A stretch of DNA of 64,000 nucleotides from Patiria miniata. Taxonomy: Eukaryota > Echinodermata > Asteroidea > Valvatida > Asterinidae. Under the pieces are notes generated by a model, which did not search any database, was not told the origin of the DNA, and saw only the letters and a list, made by a program, of their open reading frames with translations. Below, one piece after another: positions 12,901 through 21,804 of this stretch. Position 1 is the stretch's first letter, and each line of letters opens with the position of its first letter. The position numbers and the translations under genes were made by a program. The stretch lies in NCBI RefSeq assembly GCF_015706575.1, contig NW_024037074.1, positions 15,923,334 to 15,987,333 of the forward strand. The letters run 5' to 3'.

Positions 12901-13347
12901 TTATTTTTCCCTGCAATGTTCTCAACTGACATGACTGATCAACCGTCAGAATTAACAATTTAATAACGTGTCCTAAGTAAAAATGTAGCAGGGAAAATAT
13001 TGAAGATCAAACAAGTGGTGTGTGCACAGGGTGCCAAGTGATGTTCAGATATGGAATTCTTTCCTTACTTTTTTTATAAATAAGTACAACAGAGTAATAC
13101 AGACAGGTTTCTTTGATCTTTCCAAGGCCAGCAGGCCAGGCATGCATGACCAGGGCCGCTAGCCGGCCCCATTTAGGCCACGCACTGCATCACAACAAAC
13201 TAGCTAGCTACGTCATTCAGCGCGGAGTTAGCGCGAGGCCATAGAACAGTATAATTGTGGCTGTCTTTACAATCAAATTTTACCTGCGGTATGCAGAAGA
13301 CACGCACAGAGAACAGTTGTTAATATGATGCAATTAAGGAACTCCAT
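843..13347 (-). CDS. Secreted cysteine-rich protein, 8 exons, 3' end outside window
   Basis: I assembled this gene from eight minus-strand exons: 13284-13347, 9862-10010, 6783-6921, 5181-5269, 4809-4908, 2911-3033, 2067-2161 and 843-927. All junctions are AG/GT and the reading phase agrees at every join, giving 281 residues with no stop. The first exon encodes a signal peptide (MEFLNCIILTTVLCACLLHT, cleavage probably near TAEA). Exon 2 has four cysteines in the pattern EEC, NVNC, NADC, GLSC, and exon 3 has a HPCDDPP motif. The remainder looks like extracellular beta-rich modules with hydrophobic/polar alternation, NIT and NVT glycosylation sites and further cysteine pairs (YCGDSQCGD). I do not recognise the family. 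By inference it is a secreted or type I membrane protein of the cell surface. The last visible exon ends in phase 1, so at least one more exon lies to the left, and no transmembrane segment is seen here. The donor after 6783 is GTTGGT, which is weak. Confidence 0.8.
2067..2161 (-). CDS. Gene 1 exon 7
   Basis: The acceptor is CTGTTCAACAG and the donor GTAAG. The 95-bp exon encodes GDSIRLPPGVVVKMNVTMDP and then VTEDIDYLLTT. Its first two bases complete a Gln codon with exon 6. Confidence 0.8.
2665..2790 (+). repeat. Dispersed repeat family C, fragment
   Basis: It is similar in order and sequence to 52940-53060: AAGTGTGCC...GGGGCACAT, then TCTTCCAAACG, ACCATTTCAGG and AATAATTT. It is an old interspersed repeat with no coding capacity seen. 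Confidence 0.55.
2911..3033 (-). CDS. Gene 1 exon 6
   Basis: The acceptor is CTTTTCCAG and the donor GTAAGT. The 123-bp exon encodes SANSVLDSCTVPISYNITL, continuing with RDGTGRFLWSHSFIHSEEVI. NIT is a potential glycosylation site. Confidence 0.8.
4223..4767. mobile_element. MITE family A, copy 1 (TTAA-AGGGAA ends)
   Basis: The terminal inverted repeats are TTAAAGGGAACATACAACAT at the left and the complement of ...TATATTCCCTTTAA at the right. The internal sequence is shared with copies at 7952 and 8637. It is non-coding. TTAA at each end suggests a TTAA target duplication, as in the piggyBac or Kolobok superfamilies. This copy has the most degraded central palindrome. It lies in an intron of gene 1. 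Confidence 0.8.
4809..4908 (-). CDS. Gene 1 exon 5
   Basis: The acceptor is TTTCCGCAG and the donor GTAAGT. The 100-bp exon encodes LNLIPRLGDTDLTAIPLLTP and a Cys-containing end (TPPCTTQGP). It ends in phase 1, matching TC at the start of exon 6 (Val). Confidence 0.8.
5181..5269 (-). CDS. Gene 1 exon 4
   Basis: The acceptor is GGTTTGTAG and the donor GTAAAT. The 89-bp exon encodes LHFTYMDFLTVSVAIGVQFE and then QVSGGFRIG, a beta-strand-like alternation. It begins with GT, which joins the preceding G as Gly. Confidence 0.75.
5423..5744 (+). repeat. Dispersed repeat family B, copy 1
   Basis: It shares long stretches with 54034-54306, including CAGCAGTCAAAATCAAGTGA, TCTGTTGATGGAATTTGACT and GACTGTTCAAACA-like ends. 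Short inverted ends (AACCCT and AGGGTT) suggest a degraded MITE. Confidence 0.65.
6783..6921 (-). CDS. Gene 1 exon 3
   Basis: The acceptor is TTTCACTCAG and the donor GTTGGT (weak but phase-consistent). The 139-bp exon encodes GERTELRIKLHPCDDPPQMY and a following strand-rich stretch ending TYDIP. Confidence 0.8.
7871..7959 (+). repeat. 89-bp direct repeat, left copy
   Basis: It matches 8473-8561 over 89 positions with a single difference (A/G after TAAATC). The pair brackets MITE copy 2, whose left and right TTAA ends overlap the repeats. This suggests a 602-bp tandem duplication or unequal exchange. Confidence 0.85.
7952..8475. mobile_element. MITE family A, copy 2, intact central palindrome
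   Basis: The ends are TTAAAGGGAAAATACAAC and GTATATTCCCTTTAA. A perfect 34-bp palindrome lies at 8114-8147, centred on CGG/CCG. A second internal inverted pair (TGGTTCCCTGA near 8242 and TCAGGGAACCA near 8305) would allow a branched fold. It is non-coding. Confidence 0.85.
8473..8561 (+). repeat. 89-bp direct repeat, right copy
   Basis: This is the second copy of the repeat at 7871-7959, offset 602 bp. It ends in ATTTTAAAGGG, the start of a MITE end, and then diverges into unrelated sequence. Confidence 0.85.
8637..9167. mobile_element. MITE family A, copy 3
   Basis: The ends are TTAAAGGGAATATACAAC and GTATATTCCCTTTAA. The central palindrome near 8799-8831 has a stem different from copy 2, with changes matched in both arms. 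The same nested GGGAACCAGACT motif is present. It is non-coding. Confidence 0.85.
9862..10010 (-). CDS. Gene 1 exon 2, four-cysteine segment
   Basis: The acceptor is CACATACAG and the donor GTGAGG. The 149-bp exon encodes AQNYQEEC...NVNCSRNADCTGLSC, which carries the densest cysteine cluster of the protein and an N-glycosylation-like NCS. Confidence 0.8.
12449..12508 (+). repeat. Simple repeat (CAGA/GACA)n
   Basis: An imperfect tetranucleotide run of ACAG units lies immediately upstream of the SINE at 12544. Confidence 0.8.
12544..12860 (+). mobile_element. tRNA-derived SINE with conserved central domain
   Basis: The 5' part is tRNA-like: GTGTC pairs with GACAC as an acceptor-type stem. An A box TGGCCTAGCGG lies at about 12550 and a B box GGGTTCGAGCCC at 12611, with a long variable region between, suggesting class II tRNA ancestry. 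The body contains the motif CTTCGGATGGGACGCAAAGC followed by CACGTAAAAGAACCC, which I associate with conserved central domains of metazoan SINEs. The tail is a CAAGA repeat. It lies in the first intron of gene 1. Confidence 0.85.
13284..13347 (-). CDS. Gene 1 exon 1, signal peptide
   Basis: ATG is at 13347-13345 and the donor GTAAAA follows position 13284. There are 21 codons plus one base, with a strongly hydrophobic core (CIILTTVLCACLL) typical of a secretory signal. The leftover G joins AG of the next exon to make GAG (Glu). Confidence 0.75.
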
Positions 13348-14147
13348 TATCCTCATTGGATTTTGATTTCTCCTCCTGCGATGCTAGTTGTTGATTCGAA
13401 AATGTGAAAGCTGAGCTAAAACTAGCGCCTGCAGCTGCATGCGCCACACAAAGATAACAACATTGGCGCGTTCAGGCCAGCAGTGGGCGCCAGACAAGTA
13501 TCCGGTCGATCAGGTCGCGATCGTACCGTCGCTAGTACCCACGTTTCGCGAGCAACAATAGGGCCTAGTCAGTAACTCAGTCTGTGAGAAAAAGAGGACA
13601 CTAGGCGCGGGCCCTCTGGGATCAGCAAAAACATTTTTAAAAATACGACAGGTGTATTGTTTTTAGAAATAGACACTAGCCGTGTATAAAAAGTAGGCTG
13701 AAAAAAGCGACAACCCCCCCCCCCGCTCAAAAAAAACATATAGGCCTAAAGAATGTATGTAGTTTGTAACTGTTCAGAGCTTCTAATGTAGTGTAAAGCG
13801 TTTTTAAGATGATATGAATTATTATTATACCGTCAAAAAAATGAAGGGGGTCATTATAAGCATTCACGGTATGAGCGCAATGGGTTATATTTACCATAAA
13901 AATCACGTATATCGTCATCGTCTTTGCTGCTCACCGTTGAAGCACTAAGAGGCATCTGCAACGATAAAAGAAATATATATCTGTTATATTACATTTTTTT
14001 TCACATTCGAAGTACAACCCAACTCATACCGCGGATTGAGAAGATATGTCGTAACAATTGTTGGTATGCCACTTGGCCCGAAGACTAAGACAAAAATTGA
14101 AAATGAATAAATGAAAAATACATCTAATTCCCTTTTGCTATGTTACC

Positions 14148-14286
14148 TTAAGAATTGGTGAAGACTTGCTCTGCAAGCAGGTCATCAGTCCTTCCGTCGG
14201 TCCTCCTCCCTGCTTCCGGTTCCTTGGGATTCAAAAGTGATCGTATCTTCGTCCAGAATGACATCTCATCCTGCAGCCGTCCATCT
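14148..14286 (-). CDS. Tentative gene 2 exon 2, with stop
   Basis: The 139-bp exon has acceptor CTTCTGGCAG and encodes DGRLQDEMSFWTKIRSLLNP, then KEPEAGRRTDGRTDDLLAEQ and VFTNS before the stop. A GTAACA directly after the stop could act as a donor in another isoform. Confidence 0.4.
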
Positions 14287-17200
14287 CTGCCAGAAGATTA
14301 GAAGGAACACAATGTAAGAATCTGTGCGTGACAATCATGCGCATGTTGCTCTTCTGGTTTATTTGTGAACATGTGAAGTTGTTGAGTGATTATTATTTCA
14401 CCTTAAGTTTTTCCTCTAAATTAATCATATTCCATAAGGTATAATCGCAGACACAACAAGCAGAACAACTTGAAACATCCTAAGGGCATTTTTCGAAAGG
14501 AAATATTTTACCTGGGAAATCAGTAATGGGTTGCCCGACAGGCAGGGTCGTCCGGCATCCGTTGTTCCTCCTCCCTGCTTCCGGTTCCTCCGTGTCATCA
14601 GCTCCTGACATGAGCACCCTGGCTTACTGGTCCTCCTAATCTATAATTGTAAGTTGCTGAAAATAAAAGAATCTTCCTAGCGGAGCTAGGTTTGTTACTA
14701 CAATGTACAGTGGTTTCCTGATCAAATTTGTGACCGGTGCTGTGGTAAAAAGAGAAGGAAAACGTAAATTAATGGTCCTTACCTGACCACTGTAAAGATG
14801 CCATCATAGAAAAAGGGAAACGCACGCTACATATCTAGGCCTAACTGGGTGCCAGTTATCTTACATACAGACGGTGAACTTGGATAATCCAATAAGTGGC
14901 CCTTACCTGACCACTGTAATGGATTTAACCGTTGAGAAAGAAAATTTAGTTTATTTTTTAATAGATAATTTAGCCTATAAAGATAGAAAAAGGGAAACGT
15001 GCGCTATTATCTAGGCCTAACTGGGTGCCAAGTATCTAACATACAGACGGTGAAGATAATCCAATTAGTGGTCCTTACCTGACCACTGTAATGGATTTAA
15101 CCGTTGAGAAAGAAAACTTAGCTACCTTTAATAGATAATTTGGTCCACTGGTCGCCAAGATGATATTCCAGTTTGCGCAAAGCAACGCGCATCCACTGAC
15201 GCGCAACTTGGCGCGGTTCAAAGGGAAACAAGTTTCACATTGATGATTGCCGACCAGCTGTGATCGGACTTATCAGAATTAAAAGGTATACCAGCGATCA
15301 AAACCTCCATTGGAATTGAGGTTGTTCAAAAAATAAGAAAACATGCGAATTGTTTCACCCAATAAATTCAGGCTTTACACTTTACAGAGCGTTTAAAGGT
15401 GTTATCCGATACGTAACAGGTGTCGTCACACCTGATTTACATTAAACAAAATTGACACAGTGGTCATATATAACACAAAAAGGCAACTATCGATCTTTAC
15501 AAATCGGATATTCTAAGGAAGAAAAATCACAAACAAAAAATCTATGTCCATAAGACCCATTTCGACAAGCCTAAGGTTGAGAGGCTATTGCATGTCGCAA
15601 AATAATCGTGGAATCGTTGAAACCATCTTTCTGATTATATAGTTTCATGACCGTTACATGTTTCAAGGGATCTGTAAGATCTGCACATGGCCCTATATAG
15701 GAAGTACATTTTATACTAAAAAGATGGATGGGCGTGGCGTTTCAGTTGAGAAAAAGTTTTGACCACAAGGACAAATAATGTAGATTTGTAAACATGGCCT
15801 TAAGAGTATCTCACTCCATGAACCACAGTGAAGTTACAACAGGTGAGGAAATCCATACAAGAAAACTTAGATCCAACATTTGAGCTTTTCAAAACTTTAA
15901 AATAGCCATGGCCCTAGAGTATTTTACACAATGATTCGCACTCAATACAAAATCTATGTCTATAAGACCCATTTCGACAAGCTTAAGGATGAGAGACTAT
16001 TGCATGTCGCAAAATAATCGTGGAATCGTTGAAACCATCTTTCTGATTATAGTTTCATGACCGTTACATGTTTCAAGGAATAAGATCTGCACATGGCCCT
16101 ATACAGGAAGAACATTTTAAAATAAAAGATCGCCATGGATGGGCGTGGCGTTGCAGTTGAGAAAAAGTTTTGACACAAGGACAAATAATGTAGATTTGTA
16201 AACATGGCCTTAAGAGTATTTCACTCCATGAACCACAGTGAAGTTACAACAGGTAAGGAAAATAAATATACAAGAAAACTTAGATCCAACATTTGAGCTT
16301 TTAAACTTCAAAATAGCTATGGCCCTAGAGTATTTTACACAATGATTCGCACCCAGTACAGGTTGAACGCACAAGCAGCTTTCAAGAAAATACACATTCG
16401 GCTACAAAAGAAATTTACAGAGAACGGAGGAATAGACTCTCTGGCACTACACCACATGGCCTTAAAAGTTGTGCATAATATTCGAATTTTTTTCACAAAA
16501 ACAAAGCAAGACATGTTCACATGGCCCTGGAATCCTGTACATAGGCCCTAATCGGTACAGAAAGCTAACACAAGAAAAAAATGGGTTTGGTAGAAATCTC
16601 TACAAAACGGCGATGAAAGTTTTGTACACATGGCCCTAATTTTTTTCACAATGAGTATCAATGTAGAATGACGAGAAAATACGTGATAGACGCGACTGAA
16701 ATTTCAAAAAGTTTAATTCGTACACATGGCCCTAAATATCTAACACGAATTGTTACAAACGGGAAAATATTCCGTACAAACATTACCCTATACTTCTCAC
16801 AATCATCGTCTTTAAAATGTGTCAAACAGGATACATTATTGTGCAAGATTAAACAAAATGTGCAAATGTTGCAAATTGGAAGAGAAGCAGAACGATCTAC
16901 ACATGATTTCGACGTAAAAATCCTTCCTAAAATATCAGACTGCTACGTAGTTCAGCAGTTTTAAGTACTTGAGTTTTCGCACTCGAACTCAAAAGTCAGA
17001 ACGAAATCGTGAATAGAACCCTCACTCCGAACTCGAATTCAAAATTTGTTCCCACTCCCTTCCGAACACAACTTTGCTCGCACTCGAACTCAACACGAAC
17101 TCGTAATCGTTACAAACGATACATTTGTTATTTTATAGCAGGTTGATATTCACCGTATTATTTTCTTCCTATACTCATATCGGGCAAATTAATGATTGAC

Positions 17201-20200
17201 AACCAGCTTTTTCCGATTCCACGTTCCCGCTCCTAGGATTTTTCCTCATATTTACTACCCTTGAGGATTATCACCTTTTAATGTATGTCATCATTTTGAA
17301 AGTCATTTTCAATCGAACGGGGATCATTTTTAATAAAAGATTAGAACACATGGCCCAAAATTCTTCCGCAGTTTAAGGACCCGCACTCGTGTACATACAT
17401 TTCGTTTACTGTACCCGTTTGACTTTGTTCACAATCGAACTCGAACTATACACAAATCGGACAAAATTATTGACAGTACCTTTGTTCGCACTCGACCTCA
17501 ACTCGAACTCGTAATCGTTAACGAACGATACATTTTCTGCTTTAATAAACCCACAGGTCATAAAGTCAATATCCATCGTCTTATTTATTGACAATCAGGT
17601 TTTTTTTCTCGATTTCACGGCCACCGCTTATAGAATTTCTCCTCATTTTTTTTTTACCCTTGAGGAATTTTCCATTTCGATTTAAACATGTTATCTTGTG
17701 ACTGTTACGAAAGTCATTTTCGATCGAACCGAGAGCGCGCTAGTGCTAATTTCGAATAATCATTTTCGGAATCCTATTACTGACACCCCAAAACTTTGGC
17801 TTAAAGCAACAAATTATCTCCAATTTATTTTTTTCACATCCAAGCGTCGGGATTTTCATTTCTTTCCCATCTGGGTCTTGGAGCAATTGTGTCTTATTAG
17901 GAATCGCGCGGAGAGGTTCCTTGGAAAAAAATATAATTATTATCTTTAACTCTCTTTGTCTTCTTTACAAAACATAATCTCTTGCTGGTTTTACAACTTT
18001 ATACATTACAATTCTATATTGAATTAATTTGTTGGCGATGTAGCATCCATCAAACGGGTGTCGTTCTTCTCAATAGTAGCACCCATCAAGGGTGTCGTGT
18101 TATAATCAATACAGTAAAATAGCACCCATCAAGGGTGTCGTTCTTCTCAACAGTAGGACCCATCAAGGGTGTCGTTCTTCTAGTAGCACCCATCAAGGGT
18201 GTCGTCAAGTTCTCAAATAATTACATTATAGTGTGTCGAATTTCTCAATAGTAGCACCCATCAAGGGTGAGATCATTCTCAATAGCACTGACCCATCAAA
18301 GGTGTCGTTCTTCTCAATAGTAGTACCCATCAAGGGTGTTGTGTTAATCAATATTAGCACCCATCAAGGGTGTCGTGTTAATCAATGCAGTAGCACCCAT
18401 CAAGGGTGTCGTCGTCAAGTTCTCAATAGTAGCATTATAAGGATGTCGTATTTCTCAATAGTAGCACCCATCAAGGGTGAGATTATTCTCAATTGCAGGA
18501 CCCATCAAGGGTGTCGTGTTTAGCACACATCAAGGATGTCGTTCTTCTCAACAGTAGCACCCATCAAGGGTGTCCTCCGTCTTTCTCAATCATATACTTT
18601 TAACAGCATTCCAATGGACACTGCCCAATACGACAGTTTACAGGATTATTTCGCAAAAGTTTTAAATGAATGCATAGTGAACATCTTTACACCATTAATT
18701 CTTCAAGGTAATTTCTTTGTCTTTATACAAAAATAATGAGCAAACTTAATATGGTTGTGATACGGCAAAGTTCAAGGCCATGCCATTTATTTCTGTTGAT
18801 ATGATAACATCTCCGAGGATCCGTCTTCATCGTTGTTTCTTCAGTTTGTACTTTTCAAATAAACCCTAAAGAACGTTGAAACTTAACTTGTTTCATCCTT
18901 CCACTGGCGTTTTCATTATTGTAGGTTGTTAATAATAACTTTCGTTCCCTCCCCAATTCCCAAAGTTCCTAATTGTCTTGCAAGCTGCTATTTTCTCGCT
19001 TTGTGCAGTACGCTAAAGCTCCCCATACTTTATTTATTATTATTATCATTATTTTTTTATTACCACCTGCTCTTTGTACAGTTTTATATTTATATTTTTA
19101 TTTGACTACATAGCTTTATCTTAATCGTTTTATTTAAAAAGGAAAATCTCATCGAGTTTTTCTGAATTTAAGATTTAAAAATTGTGATAAACATTTTCAA
19201 ATTATTAGAAGACCTGTTTTATGATTTTTTTACTCAGTAAATTTTTGCAATAATTATATTTTAAAGAGCTCCGTATAGAAGCTATAAGTTGTTAAATCAT
19301 TTTCTTTTCGTGAAAGGTAGACATCTATCATCCGTTTTTAAATAATTAACTGATTTGGTGTCGGGAAATATAAACATCAAGATATCTTCAACCAGTGAAT
19401 AATCATCTCTGGATGACGATATCCTACAAGATATCATCGACCCGAGAAATAATTTTCCTCGAGAAGACGACATCTCACCTAAAGATATTACCAATCCGTG
19501 ATGACATTATCCCGGAAAGACGATATCTAACCTACAAGACATCATCGACTCGAGATATACTTTTTCTCGAGAAGATGACATCTGTCCAACACGATATCTT
19601 CAACCCGAGAAATGTTTTCTTTCTTGGGAAGAGGATATTTCTCCTATACAAGATATCATCGACCAGAGATTTGTTTCTCGAGAAGACAACATCTCACCCT
19701 ACAAACAAGATATAACCAACCCGTGATGACACATATCTCGGGAGGACGATGTCTTATTCACAAGATATCATCAACCCGGGAAATTTTTTTCCGGGAAGAC
19801 GGCATCTCACCTACAAGATATCACCAACCCGTGAACACTTTCTCGGGAAGACCATATCATACCAACAATTATAACATCGCGAAAACTACCTCAACGATGT
19901 AATGTTCTCCTGTTTTATAAATGACGGATGCTCATCAACCCATGTAACCTTAGAGTTCAGTAATGTGTGTCTACTTATTTCAAAAACCCAAATTGATATT
20001 AAAAAGAATTTTCTGATATTGATAACATAGTAAACATAGTACTTTTTCCATTAGAATGCACTACCTCGATACAGATTTTTAATTTACTACCGTTAATTTT
20101 TGTTTTAAGGATCAAGCTACGATTTGCCCGATGATTTTTTTAACTGTGCCTCGAAAGGTAATTTTTGTAACTTTGCAATTGTTTTTGTTAAAATATTTTT

Positions 20201-21804
20201 ATAAGTTAATTTTTACACCATGGCTGTGCCAGGTCAAGCTCCCTTCCGCTGCTGCTGGTATGCTCGGCTGCCTACGCGCGCCATGTGCCTATACCCCACC
20301 CACCCCGCCTTAATCCTACGCCTTAACCTGAATCGTAATCGTTATTTAATACAATCATAACTTTGCCCTATTTGCCTTCTTCCAAACGTCGGTTTTCGCT
20401 GATCTCGATCTCAACAGCAGGTCTTCTCCAATTCTTATGAGCTTCAAATTATTCCGTCGGCCATCTTTTAAAATCTAAATTTATACAATCATAATCAAAA
20501 TAATTCAGTTCTCAATAGTTTTCTTCTGCAGTCCTCTTGAACTCATAGTAGCATTTATAATATACAAGTTACCCTGAAGCTAATGGTGTAAAGTTCATAA
20601 TTTTGAGCAAAATATATAAAGATCCGTGGATACATTGTCCATAAAAATGATGGTCCATTGGAATGCCGCCCTTTTATACTATAAAATGGTGCGCTTACAT
20701 TAAATAAATTCAGGTTTATAATAAAATCCGTTGGTTTCGTTGTTAATTCCTCGAATTCATGTTGTTCAGGTTTTTCATGTCGTCTTTAAATAATTAAATA
20801 AAATAAAGCTCGAAATTATTGGTCTGCTAGTTTTAAACCAGTGATTTTAATACAATTATAACAAAAATGCATACCATTAATTCCAAGGAACCCTCCATTC
20901 TGAACGAAATTCTAAACACGTTTACTCCAACTCGTGAGTAAACCCCTAAAAAAAAGCCCTTGCTGGAATGTCTTTGAAAGCTTAGCAAAGACGGTGCACC
21001 TGGCCGCATACCGCGCGCGCGGCCTTTCAACTTTTCAACCAATAAGAATCATCGGAATCTATGAACACGCCCACAATGCGGAGGCCACGAGCGGCTCACG
21101 TGCGTGCACGTACGACTGGCATTCGATTTCGCCTTTGAAGCATTGCGTGAAATGGGCAATGCACCAAAAGGCATGCACATGTTGATTGACAAAAAAAATT
21201 GGCAGGTATTCACATGCAAATTACTCTAAATCCAGAGGGCTTTCGCTTACAGGAATGGCATTTCGACGTACAATATTTAGCAATGACAAACTAACTGTAC
21301 AGGAGACTCAGAATGGACGCCATTTTGTTGGCAACAAACACACACATGTGCATGGTGCTTATTCTAATATCTAGATACATTAAAAATGAGATACTAATTA
21401 AAGAGAAGAATCGCACAATATTCAACAATGCAATACAACCTCATGTACAACATGCGACACATTATGCTATTGTCAATAACATTAAAATATATTTTCATTC
21501 AATGCGATTTAAGGACCACAGAGAGGAATTTTTTCTGGCCCCACTTGCCTACTCGAATGAGGTTTAAAATAAAAAATGCAGGCAGACATAATTCAGGTGC
21601 GATATTGCTCATTTTTTTTTCTCTGTTTCAAAAGTGGCGTCAGGTTGCAACATTAATTTTAAGCCGGACGCTTTTTCCTCTGTGTGACCGGAGGAGAAGA
21701 TAATTTTTCACTCACCTCGATAGTTCCTTAATTAATGTTGGACTTACCCCGACGAACTCCCAAAGCTTGACTTCAGTATATTCCATAAACGTCATACAGA
21801 TCAT
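14148..21804 (-). CDS. Tentative two-exon small protein, 75 residues
   Basis: Exon 1 (21716-21804) starts with ATG and encodes 29 codons (MICMTFMEYTEVKLWEFVGV then SPTLIKELS), ending in AG before the strong donor GTGAGT. Exon 2 (14148-14286) follows the acceptor CTTCTGGCAG. Its first base completes Arg, after which DGRLQDEMSFWTKIRSLLNP and EPEAGRRTDGRTDD continue to a TAA stop at 14150-14148. The phase match and the amphipathic, charged composition support coding. I do not recognise the family, and a 75-residue product with a 7.4-kb repeat-filled intron could be a fragment of a longer gene or an artefact. A possible extra exon at about 14518-14620 carries EEPEAGRRNNGC, similar to exon 2, but would break the frame. 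Start choice: the first ATG in the open frame. Confidence 0.4.
14774..15145 (+). repeat. Tandem duplication, ~175-bp unit
   Basis: TCCTTACCTGACCACTGTAA occurs at about 14776 and 15072, with a near copy at 14900. The segment AGAAAAAGGGAAACG...TCTAGGCCTAACTGGGTGCC occurs at 14809 and 14985 (offset 176), and TGGATTTAACCGTTGAGAAA at about 14921 and 15093 (offset 172). It is an imperfect tandem array of about two copies. It lies in the intron of gene 2. Confidence 0.85.
15537..16358 (+). repeat. 411-bp tandem duplication
   Basis: Copy 1 is about 15537-15948 and copy 2 about 15949-16358. Landmarks repeat at a constant offset: TCTATGTCCATAAGACCCAT and TCTATGTCTATAAGACCCAT (412) and GGCCCTAGAGTATTTTACAC (411). 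Identity is high with small indels. No coding capacity is evident. The motif CATGGCCYTA recurs here and further on. Confidence 0.9.
16359..16959. other. Unassigned intronic sequence with CACATGGCCC motifs
   Basis: No exon is recognised. The short motif CACATGGCCCT or CACATGGCCTTA recurs at about 16454, 16519, 16628 and 16723, as it does in the neighbouring 411-bp repeat (15686, 15798, 16091, 16203) and at 17347. This suggests an older, more diverged part of the same repeat array. Confidence 0.5.
16960..17735 (+). repeat. Diverged tandem duplication, period ~410 bp
   Basis: ACTCGAACTCGTAATCGTTA recurs about 408 bp apart (17101 and 17509), and GAAAGTCATTTTCRATCGAAC is 411 bp apart (17298 and 17709). 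The sequence is not obviously that of the 15537-16358 repeat, but the period is essentially the same, so both may descend from one ~411-bp satellite. Confidence 0.75.
18040..18580 (+). repeat. ACCCATCAAGGGTGTCGT minisatellite
   Basis: About a dozen copies of a core TAGCACCCATCAAGGGTGTC are separated by short variable linkers such as TTCTTCTCAATAG. ACCC and GGGT flank ATCAA, so each unit can form a small hairpin. A higher-order unit of about 210 bp is visible (GTCGTCAAGTTCTC at 18201 and 18411). Linkers vary in length and resemble one another, so this is a minisatellite and not a CRISPR array. Confidence 0.92.
18585..19379. other. AT-rich spacer between two minisatellites
   Basis: I see no gene, tRNA or clear transposon here. 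It is AT-rich with T and A homopolymer runs. Confidence 0.5.
19380..19870 (+). repeat. Hairpin minisatellite (GATATC / CCCGAGAA...CTCGGG)
   Basis: Seven or eight imperfect units of roughly 55-65 bp follow the pattern ACAAGATATCATCRACCCG, AGAAAT, T-rich centre, CTCGGGAAGACGATATC. Within each unit, CCCGAGAA pairs with TTCTCGGG and GATATC.TC with GA.GATATC, so each is an imperfect stem-loop. Both CCCGAG and CTCGAG versions occur with partner changes. A chance open frame runs through it. Confidence 0.9.
19871..21715. other. Non-coding intron sequence
   Basis: No exon or named repeat is recognised. AT-rich to about 20900, then a short CpG-containing stretch (20990-21130). Confidence 0.45.
21716..21804 (-). 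CDS. Tentative gene 2 exon 1
   Basis: The 89-bp exon has donor GTGAGT and encodes MICMTFMEYTEVKLWEFVGV and then SPTLIKELS. An internal GTAAGT at 21745-21740 would also serve as a donor. Confidence 0.4.

Noticed and set aside
13934..13954. Possible 21-bp microexon on the minus strand (ATGCCTCTTAGTGCTTCAAC)
   Set aside because: It has a decent acceptor and donor, but nothing requires it and such a small exon cannot be supported without transcripts.
18233..18523. Open frame with repeated APIKG-type peptide
   Set aside because: It is simply a translation of the minisatellite and has no gene context.
18040..18580. CRISPR-like array of short palindromic repeats
   Set aside because: Spacers are not unique and vary only as diverged copies of one another, repeat units are degenerate, and the context is an animal genome. 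It is a minisatellite.
19395..19902. Open frames with repeated ISSTRE peptides
   Set aside because: Direct read-through of the hairpin minisatellite, not a protein-coding gene.
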